From Protea cynaroides (taxonomy: Eukaryota > Streptophyta > Magnoliopsida > Proteales > Proteaceae): a DNA stretch of 64,000 nt. The first letter of the stretch is position 1, and each line of letters opens with the position of its first letter. Position numbers and translations under genes: made by a program. Below the pieces are notes generated by a model, which was not told the origin of the DNA, ran no database searches, and worked only from the letters and a program-made list of their open reading frames with translations. The DNA lies in the NCBI GenBank assembly GCA_028583415.1, contig CM053266.1, positions 43,271,758-43,335,757 on the forward strand, read 5' to 3'. This document shows positions 61,233-64,000 of the stretch, piece by piece.

Positions 61233-61420
61233 TTAGCATGCCATTTGTATGAGTGTTTCTGTTTATGCCCAGCTGGTATTAATAAAGGAGAAGAGAGAAA
61301 TGTCAAGTGCCGGTTGAGTGATATTGGAATTTCCCAGGTGGGCTTGATAGCATACAATTAGGATGAGTGCTGCCAAATTTAACTTAGACCCACTAACTTA
61401 AAAATAGAAATCGATTAGAC

Positions 61421-61615
61421 GGATTCCAATCTTCTCCTTTTAGGGGTTCGGGAGGAGAGTCGGTTCCCTCCAATCGAGCCCAACACATAGGTGTCAGTTA
61501 GATCTAAATTCTCCATTCGAATCGGTAAAGTGAGTCAACGAGAGTATCGGCTTATGCATTAGCTGGTGGGAGCCGATTCTCCTCCCAAACCCCTGGAAAA
61601 AGAGGATTTGGATCT
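61421..61615. repeat. Foldback MITE-like sequence (~45 bp arms)
   Basis: Left arm from 61421 (TCTTCTCCTTTTAGGGGTTC...GAGTCGGTTCCC) pairs imperfectly with the right arm ending about 61615 (GGGAGCCGATTC...CCCCTGG...GAGGATTTGG). Loop about 100 bp. No target duplication was recognised. Confidence 0.55.
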
Positions 61616-61712
61616 CAATTATACAGAGTTCTGACTCCTAGTGCTATGGTTGTGGACGCACCATTACAATGAGGGATCCAATGCATATTGACACTGATGG
61701 CATAGAGTAGAT

Positions 61713-61953
61713 GGATCCACATCGTCTCCCGCCTGGGTTTGGGTGGGAAACTAGGCGGCCCGGATGGATGGCCGCCACCTGGCAGTCGGAGGGATCCGAG
61801 CCCTCCATCCGAGCAGACCCCCAGTCGGCTCAGCTTGTCGACTGGGGGTCGGCTCGGATGAAGGGCTCGGATCCCTCCGAGTGTCAGGTGGCGGCCATCC
61901 ATTCAGGCCGCCCAGTCTCCCGCCCAAACCCAGGCGGGAGACGATTTCTGTTT
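61713..61953. mobile_element. Foldback element, ~242 bp family, member 2
   Basis: 241 bp, nearly a complete hairpin: both halves carry CGTCTCCCGCC, GGCGGCC, CTCGGATCCCTCC and CCGACCCCCAGTCG. Flanked by AGAGTAGAT (61704-61712) and GGAGTAGAT (61954-61962), an 8-of-9 bp duplication. Same family as 54496 and 63593. Open frames seen on both strands here result from palindromic GC-rich sequence. Confidence 0.8.
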
Positions 61954-62039
61954 GGAGTAGATAGTAAAAAAAACATTAAATAGTATAAAAATTGATGAAT
62001 ATTTTTTTTCATGTCAAAATATAATTTGGAAAAAAAAAA

Positions 62040-62900
<861 letters not shown>

Positions 62901-63592
62901 GGCTATCTTCGGTATAATTTACATTTATATTTATAAGTTATTTATGACAAATCATTTATAAGAATAAATTATGAGTCATAAGTAGTAATCTTTCTATACC
63001 ACTACACATAAAAAAATTATAATAGATTTTTTTTTATGGTAATAATAATAGATTATCACAACAATGATAAATATCTTTTAATCTATTTGTAGATTTTACA
63101 TTATATTAATTTATTTTAAATATAATAAATACCATAAATCATACCAAACAACTATTAGGAGCTTCCGAAAGTGACTCTTTGTAATCTTTGAATGGCAACA
63201 TGTCAAATTAATCTTGCTAGCAAGAGTTTCAGTTTCACTCTGATTTAATGTCAGATTATTGCTTACATATGAGGTAAATTGGTTAGCATTATCATACTAT
63301 TTAAATATGATTAATGATGAATTAAGGTTTGAGGAATCAGAATCCGATCAATCCCGATCCACGTTTGAGCATCATGTTTGGTCATTGTTTCTTTGTTTTA
63401 GTCATAAAATTACATAAATATGAAATTTTTATAGCAGGAATCCCATGTTTATTAAAAACAAATTAATTTACAAATTTTGTCAAAACTTTTGCTTCTTTTT
63501 CCTCATTCCATTTATAGGGTTTCTAAGAGTAATTGAAAAAACAGAGAATAGTTTGAAGTGAAAGCATCATTCAAATTGAGCGAGCTATTCTG
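62901..63592. other. No gene seen
   Basis: AT-rich DNA without a recognisable element or convincing open frame. Confidence 0.5.
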
Positions 63593-63835
63593 GGATCCAA
63601 ATCGTCTCTTGCCTGAGATTTGGCAGGAGACGGGGCTGCTCGGATGGATGGCCGACACGTGTCTGTCTGGTGAATCCGAACCCTCCATCCGAGCCGACAC
63701 TCAAGCCGATAAACTGAGCCGACAGGGAGTGTCGGCTCGAATGGAGGGCTCGGATTCACCCGACAGACAGTGTCCACCATCCATCCGAGCAGCCACGTCT
63801 CCTGCCAAATCACTGGCAGGAGACGATTTCAATTC
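63593..63835. mobile_element. Foldback element, ~242 bp family, member 3
   Basis: 243 bp with ends GGATCCAAATCGTCTC and (reverse) GAATTGAAATCGTCTCC. Almost fully self-complementary, with TGTCGGCTCG and GGATGGATGG segments. Flanked by an exact 9 bp target duplication GCTATTCTG (63584-63592, 63836-63844), as expected of Mutator-like transposition. Confidence 0.85.
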
Positions 63836-64000
63836 GCTATTCTGTTCTATATATGGTTCTATTTATAACCTTACATTAAGAAGGCCATGTCAGCTTTATT
63901 ACAGCTGTGAACACTACTAATGAACTCAAGAATAAAAGAATCTTTCTATAACTAAGAAACAGAAAATGGCTATACTGTTACAAAGCTGTTAAAAGTCGGA

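Noticed and set aside
61711..61983. Overlapping open frames on both strands
   Set aside because: Produced by the GC-rich near-perfect palindrome of the foldback element; not coding.

Overview
This is nuclear DNA from a flowering plant. It has spliced genes with GT-AG introns, a plant-specific gene family, and plant-type Ty1/copia, hAT, PIF/Harbinger, Mutator-like and LINE elements in AT-rich intergenic DNA. The species cannot be named from the sequence. The only protein-coding family recognised with confidence is the desiccation-related protein PCC13-62 type: a secreted ferritin-like-fold protein, three exons of 335/226/381 nt, 313 aa.

Layout, 1-29 kb: gene copy A (minus, 2139-425) stands head-to-head with copy B (plus, 3067-4739), forming an inverted duplication with arms of about 2.5 kb. 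B carries a second complete terminal exon (5346-5726). Downstream, copies C (9030), D (13966), E (18967) and F (23968) repeat in direct orientation with ATG-to-ATG spacing of 4936, 5001 and 5001 bp. A sixth direct start, G (28990), keeps only its promoter and ATGG before a retrotransposon-like block. Each unit also carries a 162-216 bp Tourist-like MITE, a short conserved ORF of unknown function, a ~555 bp non-autonomous hAT element and two foldback sequences. B and F are open throughout. A has one frameshift. C, D and E have many small lesions, a large share of them at CAG/CTG trinucleotides, which points to a basecalling or polishing artefact as much as to true pseudogenes.

29-38 kb: an LTR-like block, then a decayed relic of the array unit (31.36-33.47 kb) that preserves empty target sites for two of the array's elements and is itself split by a 1030 bp hAT element. 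A 634 bp long-TIR element and TE debris follow. A ~0.9 kb stretch (36.09-37.02 kb) recurs at 62.04-62.9 kb.

38-54 kb: a broken Ty1/copia element with equal 387 bp LTRs (38237-38623, 53304-53690), a Met-tRNA-type primer site and a decayed gag-pol. Its 3' region is split by ~8.7 kb of non-coding LTR-retrotransposon-like DNA that contains a 'CTCAAGGAGCAA' minisatellite.

54-64 kb: three ~242 bp foldback elements of one family with 8-9 bp target duplications, a 5'-truncated LINE with a 14 bp target duplication, and copy H (61119-59421, minus). H is an intact, more diverged PCC13-62 paralogue whose proximal promoter has a CACGTG G-box/ABRE-like site that the array copies lack. H probably represents the older single-copy locus, and the 5 kb array a later local expansion; this is inference from divergence and from the element insertions.
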